Shown in pieces: positions 44,922-54,461 of a stretch of DNA of 64,000 nt. The stretch lies in contig JAKVCC010000012.1 of NCBI GenBank assembly GCA_022448265.1, forward strand, positions 1 through 64,000, given 5' to 3'. Within the stretch, counting starts at the first letter, position 1. Each line of letters opens with the position of its first letter. Under the pieces are notes generated by a model, which was not told where the DNA came from, made no database searches, and worked only from the letters and a program-made list of their open reading frames with translations. The position numbers and the translations under genes were made by a program. The stretch is from Pirellulales bacterium. GTDB lineage: Bacteria > Planctomycetota > Planctomycetia > Pirellulales > Lacipirellulaceae.

Positions 44922-45971
44922 ATGGCAATTTCTCACGAAAAACTGCGCGTCGGGCTAATTGGTACTGGTAGTTTTGGGCCAAATTTTGCGACGTACATCA
45001 CAGAGCATGCCGATTTGGTTGCCGTTTGTGATCCGAATCCGGCTGGTCGGGATGAATTCGCTAAGCAAACCGGGCTCAGACTTCCTGAGTTTGATCATCA
45101 CGAGGGGCTGCTCGAGGCGGCGGATGTGGACGCCGTGGTCATCTGCAGTCCGAATGCGACGCACAAGGAAATCGCGGTTGCAGCGGCTGAGCAAGGCAAG
45201 CATGTTTTTTGTGAAAAGGCGATGGCCACTTGCGTGCCCGACTGCTGGGAGATGGTTCGTGCTTGTGACAAGGCGAATACTCGGCTCATGGTTGGCCACA
45301 AGCGGCGCCTTCGCCCACCTTGGGCGCGGATGATTGAATTGCGCAAAGAACTAGGTGATGTGTTGGCGATTACGTCCTGTGGCTACTTCGATTCGCGGCC
45401 CTATCCGTTTGCCGAAAGCTGGTGGAGATTTCGCGACAAATCGGGCGGGACGTTGATGGTTTCGGGCGTTCACGTCGTTGATTGGATGCGTGCCATGTGT
45501 GGGGATGTAGCCTCGGTTCGTGCATTGGCCGCTCCGCAAGCCGACCGACGGTACGACTTTCCTGATACGCTTCATGTGGCACTGGAATTTAATTCGGGGG
45601 CAGTCGCCTCGCTGAGCGTGTCGCTAGTTTACCCGCCGCTCAAGTTCCGCGAGTCGGGTGGACCACAGGTCGTTTATCAAGACGGTGGTGCGCGGCTGGT
45701 CGCGCAGATGGAGCAGTTGGACCTCTACTGGCAGCGGCAGGACGAGGCAGAGTCACACTTTGAGCAGTTTGACGACATTGGTATCGATCACGCTTTTAGC
45801 CAAGAGTTTGGCGACTTTGTCCGTTGGGTGGCTGACGCAGATTACGAACCCTGTTTGACTTGGCGAGAAGGACTCCGCTGTGTGGAGGTGATGGAGGCCG
45901 CCCACCGCTCGGCCGACGAAGGCGGTTCGATCATTCGGCTGCCCCTGTATCCGGAGCTAGAGATAACTTGA
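44922..45971 (+). CDS. Gfo/Idh/MocA-family oxidoreductase (2)
   Basis: 349 residues. Rossmann loop LIGTGSFGPNFATYI, then DAVVICSPNATHKEI and the catalytic-Lys motif HVFCEKAMAT. GGTLMVSGVHVVDWMR carries the family His/Asp. The stretch after the Rossmann domain (GHKRRLRPPWARM) is basic. It resembles NAD(P)-linked sugar or inositol dehydrogenases and differs clearly from the copy at 36498. The start is 7 bases after the lactonase stop, so they are cotranscribed. Probable role: oxidising a sugar to its lactone. Confidence 0.92.
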   Translation: MAISHEKLRVGLIGTGSFGPNFATYITEHADLVAVCDPNPAGRDEFAKQTGLRLPEFDHHEGLLEAADVDAVVICSPNATHKEIAVAAAEQGKHVFCEKAMATCVPDCWEMVRACDKANTRLMVGHKRRLRPPWARMIELRKELGDVLAITSCGYFDSRPYPFAESWWRFRDKSGGTLMVSGVHVVDWMRAMCGDVASVRALAAPQADRRYDFPDTLHVALEFNSGAVASLSVSLVYPPLKFRESGGPQVVYQDGGARLVAQMEQLDLYWQRQDEAESHFEQFDDIGIDHAFSQEFGDFVRWVADADYEPCLTWREGLRCVEVMEAAHRSADEGGSIIRLPLYPELEIT

Positions 45972-46042
45972 CGACATGCAAGTCCACTCACAAACATCGA
46001 TTTTTTCAAGAGGAGTAGTTATTTTGGGAAACACAAGTCCAG

Positions 46043-46996
46043 ATGCCGAATAACGAGCAAACTGCCCAGCCGAAGATCGCTGTGATTGGTGCTACCAGTG
46101 TTGACATCACGATCCGCGAAGCCCCGGATTGGATGGGGCATACTGGACGCGACATCTATACGCGGGAGTCCATGCACGCTCTTGAGGCCCCAATAGAGAT
46201 GGGACTCGGCGGCAATGGTGGAGCCGCGGCGTATGTGCTTGGCAAATTGGGCTTGCCCGTAGAGCTCTTAACGTCGATCGGTACTGATGCACCTGGGCAA
46301 CTGGTCCGCGGCTGGTTGCAGCAGGCTGGCGTTCGGTCCATAGAGACGATGCCTGCCGATTCGACGATGGTTGCTCTCTCGGCAGTCGACGGTCAAGGGA
46401 AACGACAGGGTTGTCTGCAACATCCTGGTGCCAAGCTCGATTGGTTGGTATCGGCGAGCGACACGGAGGCCGCATGGCTGCTGGTTATGGTTCATTCGTT
46501 GGTCACGCCAGACGAACTACAAACGGTACATCAGACGATGCGGAAATTTCGTCAGGCGGATCGCTTGATCGCCTTGGACTCTGGGATGGGATGGATCTTG
46601 AATCGTGCCGAACCGAAACGGATACACGCTCTGTGGGGGCATGCGCACGTTGTAATTGGCACATTGGACGAATTGTCGCATTGGACTGGTAAGAAGGATC
46701 CCGAGTCGGTCGCCCAGGACATTCTGGGGCACGGTGCCGCGCACGTCGTCATCAAAATGGGTGCAGACGGCGCCTCCTACCAATCTGCGGTTTATGCCTT
46801 CAGTCATCAGCCGGCTATTTCTATCGCGCGGTCTGATCGCAGTATCGGAGCTGGCGACGCGTTTGCTGGGGCGCTAGTGGGCTCGTTGGCCACAGGCCAA
46901 CCTCTTCCTATTGCAGTGACAAATGCGCAGCACGTTGCGGCCCAAGTTGTTGAGTCCGGGCGAGGCGTGTTGGCGATTTCTCCCGTTAATTCATAG
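46043..46996 (+). CDS. PfkB-family carbohydrate kinase
   Basis: 317 residues of the ribokinase/PfkB fold. The first motif region is GLGGNGGAAAYVLGKLGLPVELLTSIG, with the GG pair for substrate binding. The second signature, SDRSIGAGDAFAGALVGSL, carries the anion hole and catalytic Asp. Family members phosphorylate sugars or sugar acids such as 2-keto-3-deoxygluconate. Its position before an HpcH/HpaI aldolase suggests either a phosphorylating step before retro-aldol cleavage or a parallel salvage route. The substrate cannot be read from the sequence. Confidence 0.9.
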   Translation: MPNNEQTAQPKIAVIGATSVDITIREAPDWMGHTGRDIYTRESMHALEAPIEMGLGGNGGAAAYVLGKLGLPVELLTSIGTDAPGQLVRGWLQQAGVRSIETMPADSTMVALSAVDGQGKRQGCLQHPGAKLDWLVSASDTEAAWLLVMVHSLVTPDELQTVHQTMRKFRQADRLIALDSGMGWILNRAEPKRIHALWGHAHVVIGTLDELSHWTGKKDPESVAQDILGHGAAHVVIKMGADGASYQSAVYAFSHQPAISIARSDRSIGAGDAFAGALVGSLATGQPLPIAVTNAQHVAAQVVESGRGVLAISPVNS

Positions 46997-47016
46997 TTAA
47001 TCATTTCGGAGTTAAT

Positions 47017-47802
47017 ATGAAAACTTTTAGTCAGCGATTGAAGGCGGGCGAAGTTGTATTCGGCGCGACCGTCATGGAATATTTACGGCCGTCCTTGGTT
47101 AAGACATTTTGCAACGCTGGTTTTGACTATCTCTTTATTGAGAACGAGCACGCTCTGTTTAGCCAAGAGCGTCTGTCTGATTTTATCCTCTGCGCTAGGG
47201 ATCATGGATTGGCGGTGGTTGTCAAAACGGGCCAACTTGAGCGAGCTGCTACCGCCAGGCTTTTGGAGGCTGGGGCCTTGGGTATCCAGCTGCCGCGTAC
47301 CGAATGCTTATCCGACCTGGAGCAGCTGCAAAGTTTTATGAAATATCCGCCTCATGGCACACGGGCCAGCGCTACTGGCTACGGAAATAGTGCCTATGTG
47401 AAGCCCACCAACAAACGGCAGTGGTACGACCAGATGAACGAGGAGACGTTTCTCGTAGCCCATATCGAAACGCGCAAGGGTGTCGAGAATATCGACCAGA
47501 TCGTCTCATTGCCCGGACTTGACATCTGTTTGGTGGGCACCAGCGACCTGAGTCTCGATTACGGTAGGCCAGGCGATTATACCAGCGACGAGTCGCGCGC
47601 ACTCATTCAGCAGGTTTTTGATGCGGCTCGCCATCAGGGCGTGGCATGCGGTATCCCAGCCAGCGATTATGACTCGGTGAAATACTGGATCGAGCACGGC
47701 GTCCAGTTTTTTGAATGTGCGACCGAGATAGACCTGATTCGTTCTGCAGCAGGCCGTCTCATCAACGATCTCCACCGCGCCCGTGAGGCTTGTGCGAGGT
47801 AA
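47017..47802 (+). CDS. HpcH/HpaI-family aldolase (2)
   Basis: 261 residues. YLFIENEHALFS replaces the usual D-x-E-H motif but keeps Glu and His. VVVKTGQLERA stands where many relatives have the Arg-Pro pair, so the pyruvate-binding Arg is not in its usual place. VAHIETRKGVENI supplies the metal-binding Glu and ICLVGTSDLSLDYG the Asp. It differs from the 35668 copy in each motif, so the two probably use different substrates. Last gene of its plus operon, 20 bases after the kinase, and followed by a likely terminator. Confidence 0.9.
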   Translation: MKTFSQRLKAGEVVFGATVMEYLRPSLVKTFCNAGFDYLFIENEHALFSQERLSDFILCARDHGLAVVVKTGQLERAATARLLEAGALGIQLPRTECLSDLEQLQSFMKYPPHGTRASATGYGNSAYVKPTNKRQWYDQMNEETFLVAHIETRKGVENIDQIVSLPGLDICLVGTSDLSLDYGRPGDYTSDESRALIQQVFDAARHQGVACGIPASDYDSVKYWIEHGVQFFECATEIDLIRSAAGRLINDLHRAREACAR

Positions 47803-47879
47803 CGGGTGCAGGTTCTCCAATGGCGTGTTTTTGGCTTCGTTGGACAGGATTATATCGAAGTAAGTTTTCTTAGCTGCTT

Positions 47880-47936
47880 GGGTGAAAACATTAAGCCAAA
47901 ATGAAATAAGCTTTCCACCCTTTTTTCCCTTTTCAA
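47880..47936 (+). terminator. Possible Rho-independent terminator after the aldolase operon
   Basis: GGGTG (47880-47884) pairs with CACCC (47926-47930), with an inner AAGC/GCTT stem and then TTTTTT. The stem is imperfect, but its place after the last operon gene fits. Confidence 0.4.
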
Positions 47937-47952
47937 AGAGGCCTGACCACTT

Positions 47953-50196
47953 TTACTTTAAGAGAAAGTCGCAATTGATAACTTTTTCCATGAGGTCGAT
48001 CGGTACATAGAAGTAGTGATTCGAGGCCTCAAAGCCGATACGCGAGTCTTTTTGGGCGAGCGCAAAGAGTTTCGTGGCAAGCATGATCTCGTGGTCAAGG
48101 ATTCGCTGGCGTTCTGTGGAGAGTTTTTGTCGATCGATGGAGCTAAGGCCGGGTTGACCTAGTGTATCACGGGTCAAGACGAAGCGAATCTGGTTTCCGG
48201 TGCTGGCGAAATGCAAGTAGACCGCCTGTGCCAGCCCAAGATCTAATTCGGCGGTCCGGTGCTTGTCCTCAGGGGCCGCCTCAACGGCCTTTTTGAGATG
48301 AGTCAGCCCGGTTTCCCAAGCGGTGGCCATCTTTTCAAACTGTTTCGCCAGTACCTCGGCAGGGTACACACCGCGCCAGCGGTCGACATCGTCGTACGGA
48401 ATGCCAACCATCGTTGATTGGTAGCCCGTCGGCTCGTTATAGAGAAGATTCGCCGGACCCATATGCTGCGGGGCAAAGTAAAGTACATCGATATCGAAAG
48501 GAAACTCACGAAAAGCGTTGCTGAAATCTGTCCAAGCATGGCGTGCGTGGGGAGCCGCCGCCGCGCCATATCGGTCGGTGGCAATCGCGTCTAGGACCGT
48601 TTCTTTGTTTGCGCCAGGCAAGGTTCTAAATAGATGGGCGACTTGCAGATTCGGCGACGGATAGCCGCCCAGCGACCAACTCAGCATGGTGCCGTCGACC
48701 TCGGCCGCAGCAAGATTTTGGCAGTGCTCAGCAACCAGATCGAGCACAGGCAGAAACGGCACTGCGGAGAGTTCCCATGAGTTGTTCAGCTGCACCTTGG
48801 CGACCGTTTTCAGGCCCCGTTGTTTGGCCAATGCCCAATGCCGCGCTGCACGCGGACCGGGTCCCACGGCCGAGATCGAATACTCTCCGATCTGGGTAGC
48901 GACTCCGCCGCGCTGGATCGGAATTGACCATTCACTCACCGACATGAGTTCAATCCTTGCGGGCAGCTTAGCGATTATTTCGGAGGCATCGCCATGAGAA
49001 TTCCAACCCCAGTCTGAACAGATGACGCGCGCACTGGCGTTGCCCCGATGCACCCCCTCTTCGATGGCCGCGTTGACTTCCGCCACGATTTCAGCCTGGC
49101 TGCGGCCTTGACAGCGTGGGCAGTCGCTCTGCCCTTCTGCAAAAGCACAGTTGGTCGGATTTTCCGAGGCGGTGATTGTAAAGACCCCCGCCAAGTCGGG
49201 AACTTCGCGAAACAGATGTTCTAGCGCATCTCTGATCCACTGGCGAACCCGTGGATCGCTACTGCACATCGTGACCAGACCTCGCGAACGAATGCCGGCC
49301 ATCTCGGGGCGATTCTTGAAAAAATCAGGCGGCATCGCCCGCGGCTCGTTTATGTAGAGGTAGATGCCGATGCCAAACTTTTTGGTCTTCTCTACAAGGC
49401 GGCGCAAGTTGGCCAATCGCTCTCGGTGGCCAGCACCAAACTCCGAGAAATGTTCCCCGCCCGGCGCCAGCTGACGGAGAATGACATGCATCCAAACTCC
49501 ATTCACGCCTGCCTCGGCCAGTCTGGCCAACAGGGACTCGGGGTAAGGATTTGCATTTGCATCGCTGAGCGCATCACCTAAGGAGCCAAAATAAGAGTGG
49601 ATGAAGCGCAAGCTTTGCTGATTTGCTTCGGTTGGTCTGGCCACCGCTCGGTCGCCTAAGTCCAACGGACCGAATTGCTCAGAAAAATGGAATCGTGGCT
49701 CGGCCGACTGCGACCGTTGGTCGCCAAGATGACGGGCAACGAGACGTTTGATCTCGGCCGCCCGCTTTTGGGCCCGAGAGTCTGGCTCGCGATATCGCAG
49801 GGGTTCGCATTTTGGTTTGAGGCTCCCCAGCTTGATAAATAAAAAGTCTTCTTCATTAAGGGTAAAGGCAAGCTGCTTGGCCGACATCCCTAAGAGAAGT
49901 AGCAACTGATCATACGACAGCAAGTGCCAGTTTCGGCGAATGATGGTAATCGAGCCACGCGTGAGCATATGAGGCTCGACTGGCGGTGCCGCTGGCAGGC
50001 CCATCGACGTGGCAATGCGGGTAATGTTTTCCGTCTTTGTGCCAACCACTGCCGCTAGATGGCTGGGCTCGACAAGCTGCCAGTTCCGCCACACCAGCGC
50101 ATGCAAGCGATCAGGAAAGTGGGGTGTCTGGAGCGATTCCGGCTGCGAGCCAACCGGTAGCGACCCTTCATCCAGTGCGACGCGATAATCAGTCAT
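47953..50196 (-). CDS. Cytoplasmic TIM-barrel hydrolase-like protein with tandem HTH-like N-terminus
   Basis: 747 residues, no signal peptide. The N-terminus has two similar helical segments, WRNWQLVEPSHLAAVVGTKT and RRNWHLLSYDQLLLLLGMS (about 35-115), each resembling a helix-turn-helix unit. A likely TIM barrel follows (about 200-580) with VNGVWMHVILRQ, GIGIYLYINEPRAMP, VFTITASENPTNC and a Cys pair (DCPRC). A helical C-terminal region ends with NHYFYVPIDLMEKVINCDFLL. I recognise this as an uncharacterised family of sugar-locus proteins, recalling GH20-like barrels, but cannot assign activity. It overlaps the symporter gene by 8 bases, so it is expressed with a transporter and probably acts on imported glycan pieces. 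Confidence 0.65.
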   Translation of the reverse strand: MTDYRVALDEGSLPVGSQPESLQTPHFPDRLHALVWRNWQLVEPSHLAAVVGTKTENITRIATSMGLPAAPPVEPHMLTRGSITIIRRNWHLLSYDQLLLLLGMSAKQLAFTLNEEDFLFIKLGSLKPKCEPLRYREPDSRAQKRAAEIKRLVARHLGDQRSQSAEPRFHFSEQFGPLDLGDRAVARPTEANQQSLRFIHSYFGSLGDALSDANANPYPESLLARLAEAGVNGVWMHVILRQLAPGGEHFSEFGAGHRERLANLRRLVEKTKKFGIGIYLYINEPRAMPPDFFKNRPEMAGIRSRGLVTMCSSDPRVRQWIRDALEHLFREVPDLAGVFTITASENPTNCAFAEGQSDCPRCQGRSQAEIVAEVNAAIEEGVHRGNASARVICSDWGWNSHGDASEIIAKLPARIELMSVSEWSIPIQRGGVATQIGEYSISAVGPGPRAARHWALAKQRGLKTVAKVQLNNSWELSAVPFLPVLDLVAEHCQNLAAAEVDGTMLSWSLGGYPSPNLQVAHLFRTLPGANKETVLDAIATDRYGAAAAPHARHAWTDFSNAFREFPFDIDVLYFAPQHMGPANLLYNEPTGYQSTMVGIPYDDVDRWRGVYPAEVLAKQFEKMATAWETGLTHLKKAVEAAPEDKHRTAELDLGLAQAVYLHFASTGNQIRFVLTRDTLGQPGLSSIDRQKLSTERQRILDHEIMLATKLFALAQKDSRIGFEASNHYFYVPIDLMEKVINCDFLLK

Positions 50197-52147
50197 GCTG
50201 TTCTACCCAACCGTCGTCATGTTCGTCTCTTTCTCTTACGGCCAGGCGGTGCAACATTTTTTTGATATCAATGATTCCACCCGTGGTAAGCCAGACAGTA
50301 GTTCCAATGCCAACGATAAAGATCATCCAAACATAAAAATGCCAAAAGCAGGTCCACAACTCCGTTGAGACATCAAAAAATACGTTGTATATAGATCCTA
50401 AAATAAAAATGAGAGACCAGGCTATAGTCCAGCCTGTAATTGACAGAAAAATGATTTTGTCTTTGAGATTGAAGTCTTTTCCTAGTCCAAGCAGAGTTGC
50501 TAGGCCTCCTGCCTGTTCATCTGTAACTTCAGTGGCATCCGCAGGATGAGCGTATTCGCCTCGATGAAGCAGTTTATCCATATTGTGAACATGCCGTTTG
50601 CCTAGCAAGGAAACAAGAATGTACAGCACACTGGCACCGACCATACCAATCAACAGTAGGAATTGCGAGTTGACCGGAAATTCCTTGCCGTCATGCAATT
50701 CTGGCCAGACGAATCGCATTACAAACCCGAATACGGACAGGGCAACTCCAAAGCCGACGCTCGAATAGGCGGCGGCAGTCGTACCTCTCTTCCAATACAA
50801 ACCACCGATGATTGACGCACCTGCCCCACCAAGCCACATGAGGCCTGTTAGTGCCATAAACATCATGATTGGCTGGTTTTGAGGCCATAGTAGGCTAAAC
50901 AAGTAAATGAAGCCACCTACGCCGCCGATCGACCATCGCAGCAACCTGAGATGCTGTTGGGAATCCAGGGGCTTGTCGCGAAAGGGCATGACAACGTCCT
51001 GAATGAAAATGCTTCCCCAGGAATGCATATACGTTTGGTGCGTGCTAATCATTGCTGCTAACATAACGGCGCAAAAACCGCCCATAAGAATGGTCGGCAG
51101 GAATCGATTTAAGATCAACGTAGTCGTGACTTGATTTTGCAAGGTCTCGTTGGTGATAGTAGAGAGTTGCTCGTTAACACTTGTTGCATTGACGCCCCAG
51201 TAACCCTGGTGCATCAAAACAAATGCTGCGAGCGGAAGTATCATTATCATCAACTGCTGGGTCAGAGTTCTCCAAAAACCCATGACCTGCCCCATACGGG
51301 CCTCATGAGCATTAGTTGCTGCCGCAAAATAGCCCTGAGTCCCCTGCCAAGCCATACAGCCATAGATATATTGAACGCCAATGATCAGGAAAAACCACAT
51401 GTTGAAATCCTTCGTGCCTGCAGCCTGAAAGGGATGCAACATGGATTTCCCAGGCGGCTGCTGCGAAAGAGCCGTGACGAACTGCGACCAAGGAATCTTG
51501 ATAAAGATAAACGCTGACACGGCGCAAAGGAAAACGTTAAAGAATGTGCCCTGGATAAAATTAGTCGTGATGACAGTAACCAGGCCGCCCGTAAACGTGA
51601 AAGCTAACGCGATGGCCAAGAGAACTGCCATCAGTACTGCGTGCGTCAGCTCAATATCCAGCACGCCCAGTAGCGTTACTTCGTAGGTGGGCAGATTGCA
51701 AAAATTGATGAAGAACCGGGTTCCTACCGCAGGGAAAATTCCCATATTAAGTATGCCCGCAAGGAAAATGATAAAACCAGAAAAAATGCGAAATCGCCTC
51801 GAATATCGCATCTCAAAAAACTGCGCCAGCGTCATCGCTCTTGTCTGTCGGTACCGATACTGGACCCACCCAGAAAGGGCCACAAAGATTTGAACGATGA
51901 ACTGGACCAAGAACCACCACGCAGCGGAAAACCCTGCCACGTAGTACAACTCAAACCAACCAACCACACTGATGGCGCCAATATTGGTAATGCCCTGAGA
52001 GACACCCAGCACATAGCGGTCAGCGCATCGGTTGGCTACCAGGAAATCGGCGACACCCGTGCTGAACTTGCGGGTCTTACGGACCGCATAGCCCATACAG
52101 AAAAGAAGCGAACCCACGATCACCCAATCTAGCAACTGCAAGTCCAT
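50189..52147 (-). CDS. Sodium/solute symporter (SSS family)
   Basis: 652 residues with about 13-15 hydrophobic helices. The N-terminus LDWVIVGSLLFCMGYAVRKT and the following GVADFLVANR match SSS proteins. RAMTLAQFFEMRYSRRFR is the conserved loop after helix 3, and FTFTGGLVTVITTNFIQG is the family signature near helix 5. The C-terminal extension (about 560-650) has extra helices and a His/Asp-rich tail. It couples sodium import to uptake of a sugar, acid or similar solute. RBS GGAGAAG precedes the ATG. Cotranscribed with the TIM-barrel gene downstream. Confidence 0.93.
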   Translation of the reverse strand: MDLQLLDWVIVGSLLFCMGYAVRKTRKFSTGVADFLVANRCADRYVLGVSQGITNIGAISVVGWFELYYVAGFSAAWWFLVQFIVQIFVALSGWVQYRYRQTRAMTLAQFFEMRYSRRFRIFSGFIIFLAGILNMGIFPAVGTRFFINFCNLPTYEVTLLGVLDIELTHAVLMAVLLAIALAFTFTGGLVTVITTNFIQGTFFNVFLCAVSAFIFIKIPWSQFVTALSQQPPGKSMLHPFQAAGTKDFNMWFFLIIGVQYIYGCMAWQGTQGYFAAATNAHEARMGQVMGFWRTLTQQLMIMILPLAAFVLMHQGYWGVNATSVNEQLSTITNETLQNQVTTTLILNRFLPTILMGGFCAVMLAAMISTHQTYMHSWGSIFIQDVVMPFRDKPLDSQQHLRLLRWSIGGVGGFIYLFSLLWPQNQPIMMFMALTGLMWLGGAGASIIGGLYWKRGTTAAAYSSVGFGVALSVFGFVMRFVWPELHDGKEFPVNSQFLLLIGMVGASVLYILVSLLGKRHVHNMDKLLHRGEYAHPADATEVTDEQAGGLATLLGLGKDFNLKDKIIFLSITGWTIAWSLIFILGSIYNVFFDVSTELWTCFWHFYVWMIFIVGIGTTVWLTTGGIIDIKKMLHRLAVRERDEHDDGWVEQHD

Positions 52148-52200
52148 CGACGGCTTCTCCTTCGGAAATAACGCTTGTCAGGTCGAATCGCTGGACGATT

Positions 52201-54420
52201 TTACAATTGCAACGAGTCGCGTTTGTCGCGTATCGGCCGGTAGCAGTACTCGTTCATCATGGCCACCGCGCCCAGGTCACCATGATCTTTGGCGACATCA
52301 ACGTAAGTCTGGAGCGCCTCGCGGATTGCATCGTATGCCAGGCTGGCATTCTGCAGAGCTTCGGCCGGCCTATTGGCCTTTTCCGCACGGGACGTTGCGC
52401 CAAAGGCCTGGGCCGCGTCCAGATAGCGGACTGCAAAATGCAGCCGGGCCACCATGTAGTTGAGGTACGCACGCCCCTCCGACCGGCACCCTTGCCGTGC
52501 AAGTTTCATGGCCGCCAGCGCTTCACGATAGAGCTGATGGTCTACCTCGATTTCTTTAGATAATCCGCCACTGTCGTAGTGTTTGGTCATCATCGTAGGT
52601 ACCGGAAAACCGAATCCCAACCCATGTTCGTCTAACCTCAGCGTGATTTTCTCCAATAGCGCAAATGCTTCCAGTGCGGGCACAACGGCATCGCTGCCGC
52701 ATACGTGTTCGACCTGGTCGCTATAGGCCTCTTCCGGAGTTACCGACGCATCCCAACTGGAGCGAGCCAGATAGTGAACGAGCGGATCCTGTTCGCCGAC
52801 CGTCCAGTAGCGGGTATAGAACCCAGCCCAACCACTCTTACGCAAATCCGCCATCAGCTTATGAATCGAGCCTGTTGCCAGTTGCGGCAGCACTCCCACG
52901 TTGTCGTCGGCGAGTGTCAAGATCAGGCTCACCGGCACGTCCTTGGAGGGAGTCGCTCGCACGAGATCACGGCGGCGAAGTACGCGACTCGCCGTGTAGT
53001 CGATGTTGTTGACGACTTCACCCCCGGGGGGTGTGACCCGCGCGACTAGCGAAAACAACTCGGGCGTGATCCCGTCGTAGATTAGCTTCACGTCCTCGCG
53101 GGTGCTCGGCCGCTTAAGTAGTTGACTCCCGCGAACCAGTGAGTCAAAGAGCCAGAGCGTGGCAAGGTCTCCTTGAACCTGATTCTCGACTCGCTCCCCG
53201 CCGCCGGGGAAATTGGTCCGGCTGCGGGCGCGGGCGCACAGCTCGTCGTAGGTTCCCAGATTGGCAAGGCCATACTTCTCTCCTAGACGCCGATAGGCTT
53301 CGCGCCCGTGGCTTAACCAGTGCCGCCGTTCAGGCACGCTGACCTGGACGAAATCGACCTCTGGGTAGGTTTCGATGTGTGCCCGCACGACCGTGCCGAC
53401 CATTTCGGCCAGCAGCGGGTCCTCTAGTGGTTGGTTGTTGCCCGGGCCGACGGTGAGGCCGCCCAGTTGATTGAGCGCCTGGGCGGATGGCATCACCTTG
53501 CAAAACTCCTTTGGCCAGCCAAATGGGTCGAACGAGACGACTGTCTCCATCCCCAACCTACGCGCCTTGCTATGGATGCCCCGCACCAGCGCGACGGCTC
53601 GACGATGAAGCTCCTTGGCCGAGCTTGCGCCAACGAATTCTGGATTCGTAAACACGGTCATGCCGGGAAATTTGTCGCCGCCTATGCAATCGTCGTCGAT
53701 CGGGTGCCGCTGTCCGAAGTAGAGAACGCCCGGCGGCTTGGACATCCCGCGCAGCGCGTAGTCGACAAACGGTTGATGGGGCCACAAGAAGGTGTGGATG
53801 CGATTGTATTTCATTTTGGCAATCTGCCCGAGGAACCGCTCGTTCTCAGCCAGGCTCCAGGAGACCGGCCCAAGCGGCAGATCGTTCACCAGCCGCCAGC
53901 AGCGCACCCGCATATTGGGTTCCATGACAACGTCGAGTTTTGGCAGGCCTGGCCAGGCTCGCTTCGGCGGATAGACATCGCGGTCGACCAGGTAGCGGAC
54001 TCCCCATCGCTCAACCAGCTCGTAGGCCGCCCACATGGTGGCAACCGGACTGCCCCCACCGATCACCAACACCGGTTTTCCGGCCAGCCTAGCGCGTTTC
54101 AAGACAATGCCTTGGGCGCTAAGTTTTGGCCAGCCGCTTGCGCCCAGCGCCTCGGCCACGGCGGGGTTGGTTTTAGGCGTGCCGACCAGCAAGCCAATCC
54201 CCGTCGATGGGTGCATGTCGTGCGTCGCCAGTACCGGGATGCCGAAAAGCTTGTCTAGATAGTCACGCAGCTCTTTGGCGGCCAACTGCTCCAGGACGGG
54301 AGCGTTCCGTTGCACAACGATAGCCACCTCCTCGTCGGCCCGTACACGCGACGGCCACACGAGGCACGCTAGGCATCCCAAAAGAGGTATCAGCGGTAGG
54401 CGACTGGCGGTGGTCTTCAT
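52201..54420 (-). CDS. Secreted DUF4838/alpha-glucuronidase-like glycosidase candidate
   Basis: 739 residues. Signal peptide (about 1-28: LIPLLGCLACLVWPSRVRA). The next domain (EVAIVVQRNAPVLEQLAAKELRDYLDKL, then GIGLLVGTPKTNP) is the alpha-glucuronidase N-terminal-type domain common in DUF4838 proteins. A TIM-barrel-like region follows, with VRYLVDRDVYPP, MKYNRIHTFLWPHQP and VDFVQVSVPERRHW. A helical C-terminal domain ends the protein. In characterised relatives the barrel carries two catalytic acids, which I cannot place with confidence here. Probably acts outside the cytoplasm on a uronic- or amino-sugar-containing glycan. It lies 53 bp upstream of the symporter gene. Confidence 0.75.
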   Translation of the reverse strand: MKTTASRLPLIPLLGCLACLVWPSRVRADEEVAIVVQRNAPVLEQLAAKELRDYLDKLFGIPVLATHDMHPSTGIGLLVGTPKTNPAVAEALGASGWPKLSAQGIVLKRARLAGKPVLVIGGGSPVATMWAAYELVERWGVRYLVDRDVYPPKRAWPGLPKLDVVMEPNMRVRCWRLVNDLPLGPVSWSLAENERFLGQIAKMKYNRIHTFLWPHQPFVDYALRGMSKPPGVLYFGQRHPIDDDCIGGDKFPGMTVFTNPEFVGASSAKELHRRAVALVRGIHSKARRLGMETVVSFDPFGWPKEFCKVMPSAQALNQLGGLTVGPGNNQPLEDPLLAEMVGTVVRAHIETYPEVDFVQVSVPERRHWLSHGREAYRRLGEKYGLANLGTYDELCARARSRTNFPGGGERVENQVQGDLATLWLFDSLVRGSQLLKRPSTREDVKLIYDGITPELFSLVARVTPPGGEVVNNIDYTASRVLRRRDLVRATPSKDVPVSLILTLADDNVGVLPQLATGSIHKLMADLRKSGWAGFYTRYWTVGEQDPLVHYLARSSWDASVTPEEAYSDQVEHVCGSDAVVPALEAFALLEKITLRLDEHGLGFGFPVPTMMTKHYDSGGLSKEIEVDHQLYREALAAMKLARQGCRSEGRAYLNYMVARLHFAVRYLDAAQAFGATSRAEKANRPAEALQNASLAYDAIREALQTYVDVAKDHGDLGAVAMMNEYCYRPIRDKRDSLQL

Positions 54421-54461
54421 CTGTTTAGGCTTTCGTTACGCAGCATGTTGAAGTGAACTCG

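Noticed and set aside
53431-54258. 275-residue plus-strand ORF
   Set aside because: Antisense to the DUF4838-type gene, which has a signal peptide and domain motifs; GC-rich DNA makes long shadows.
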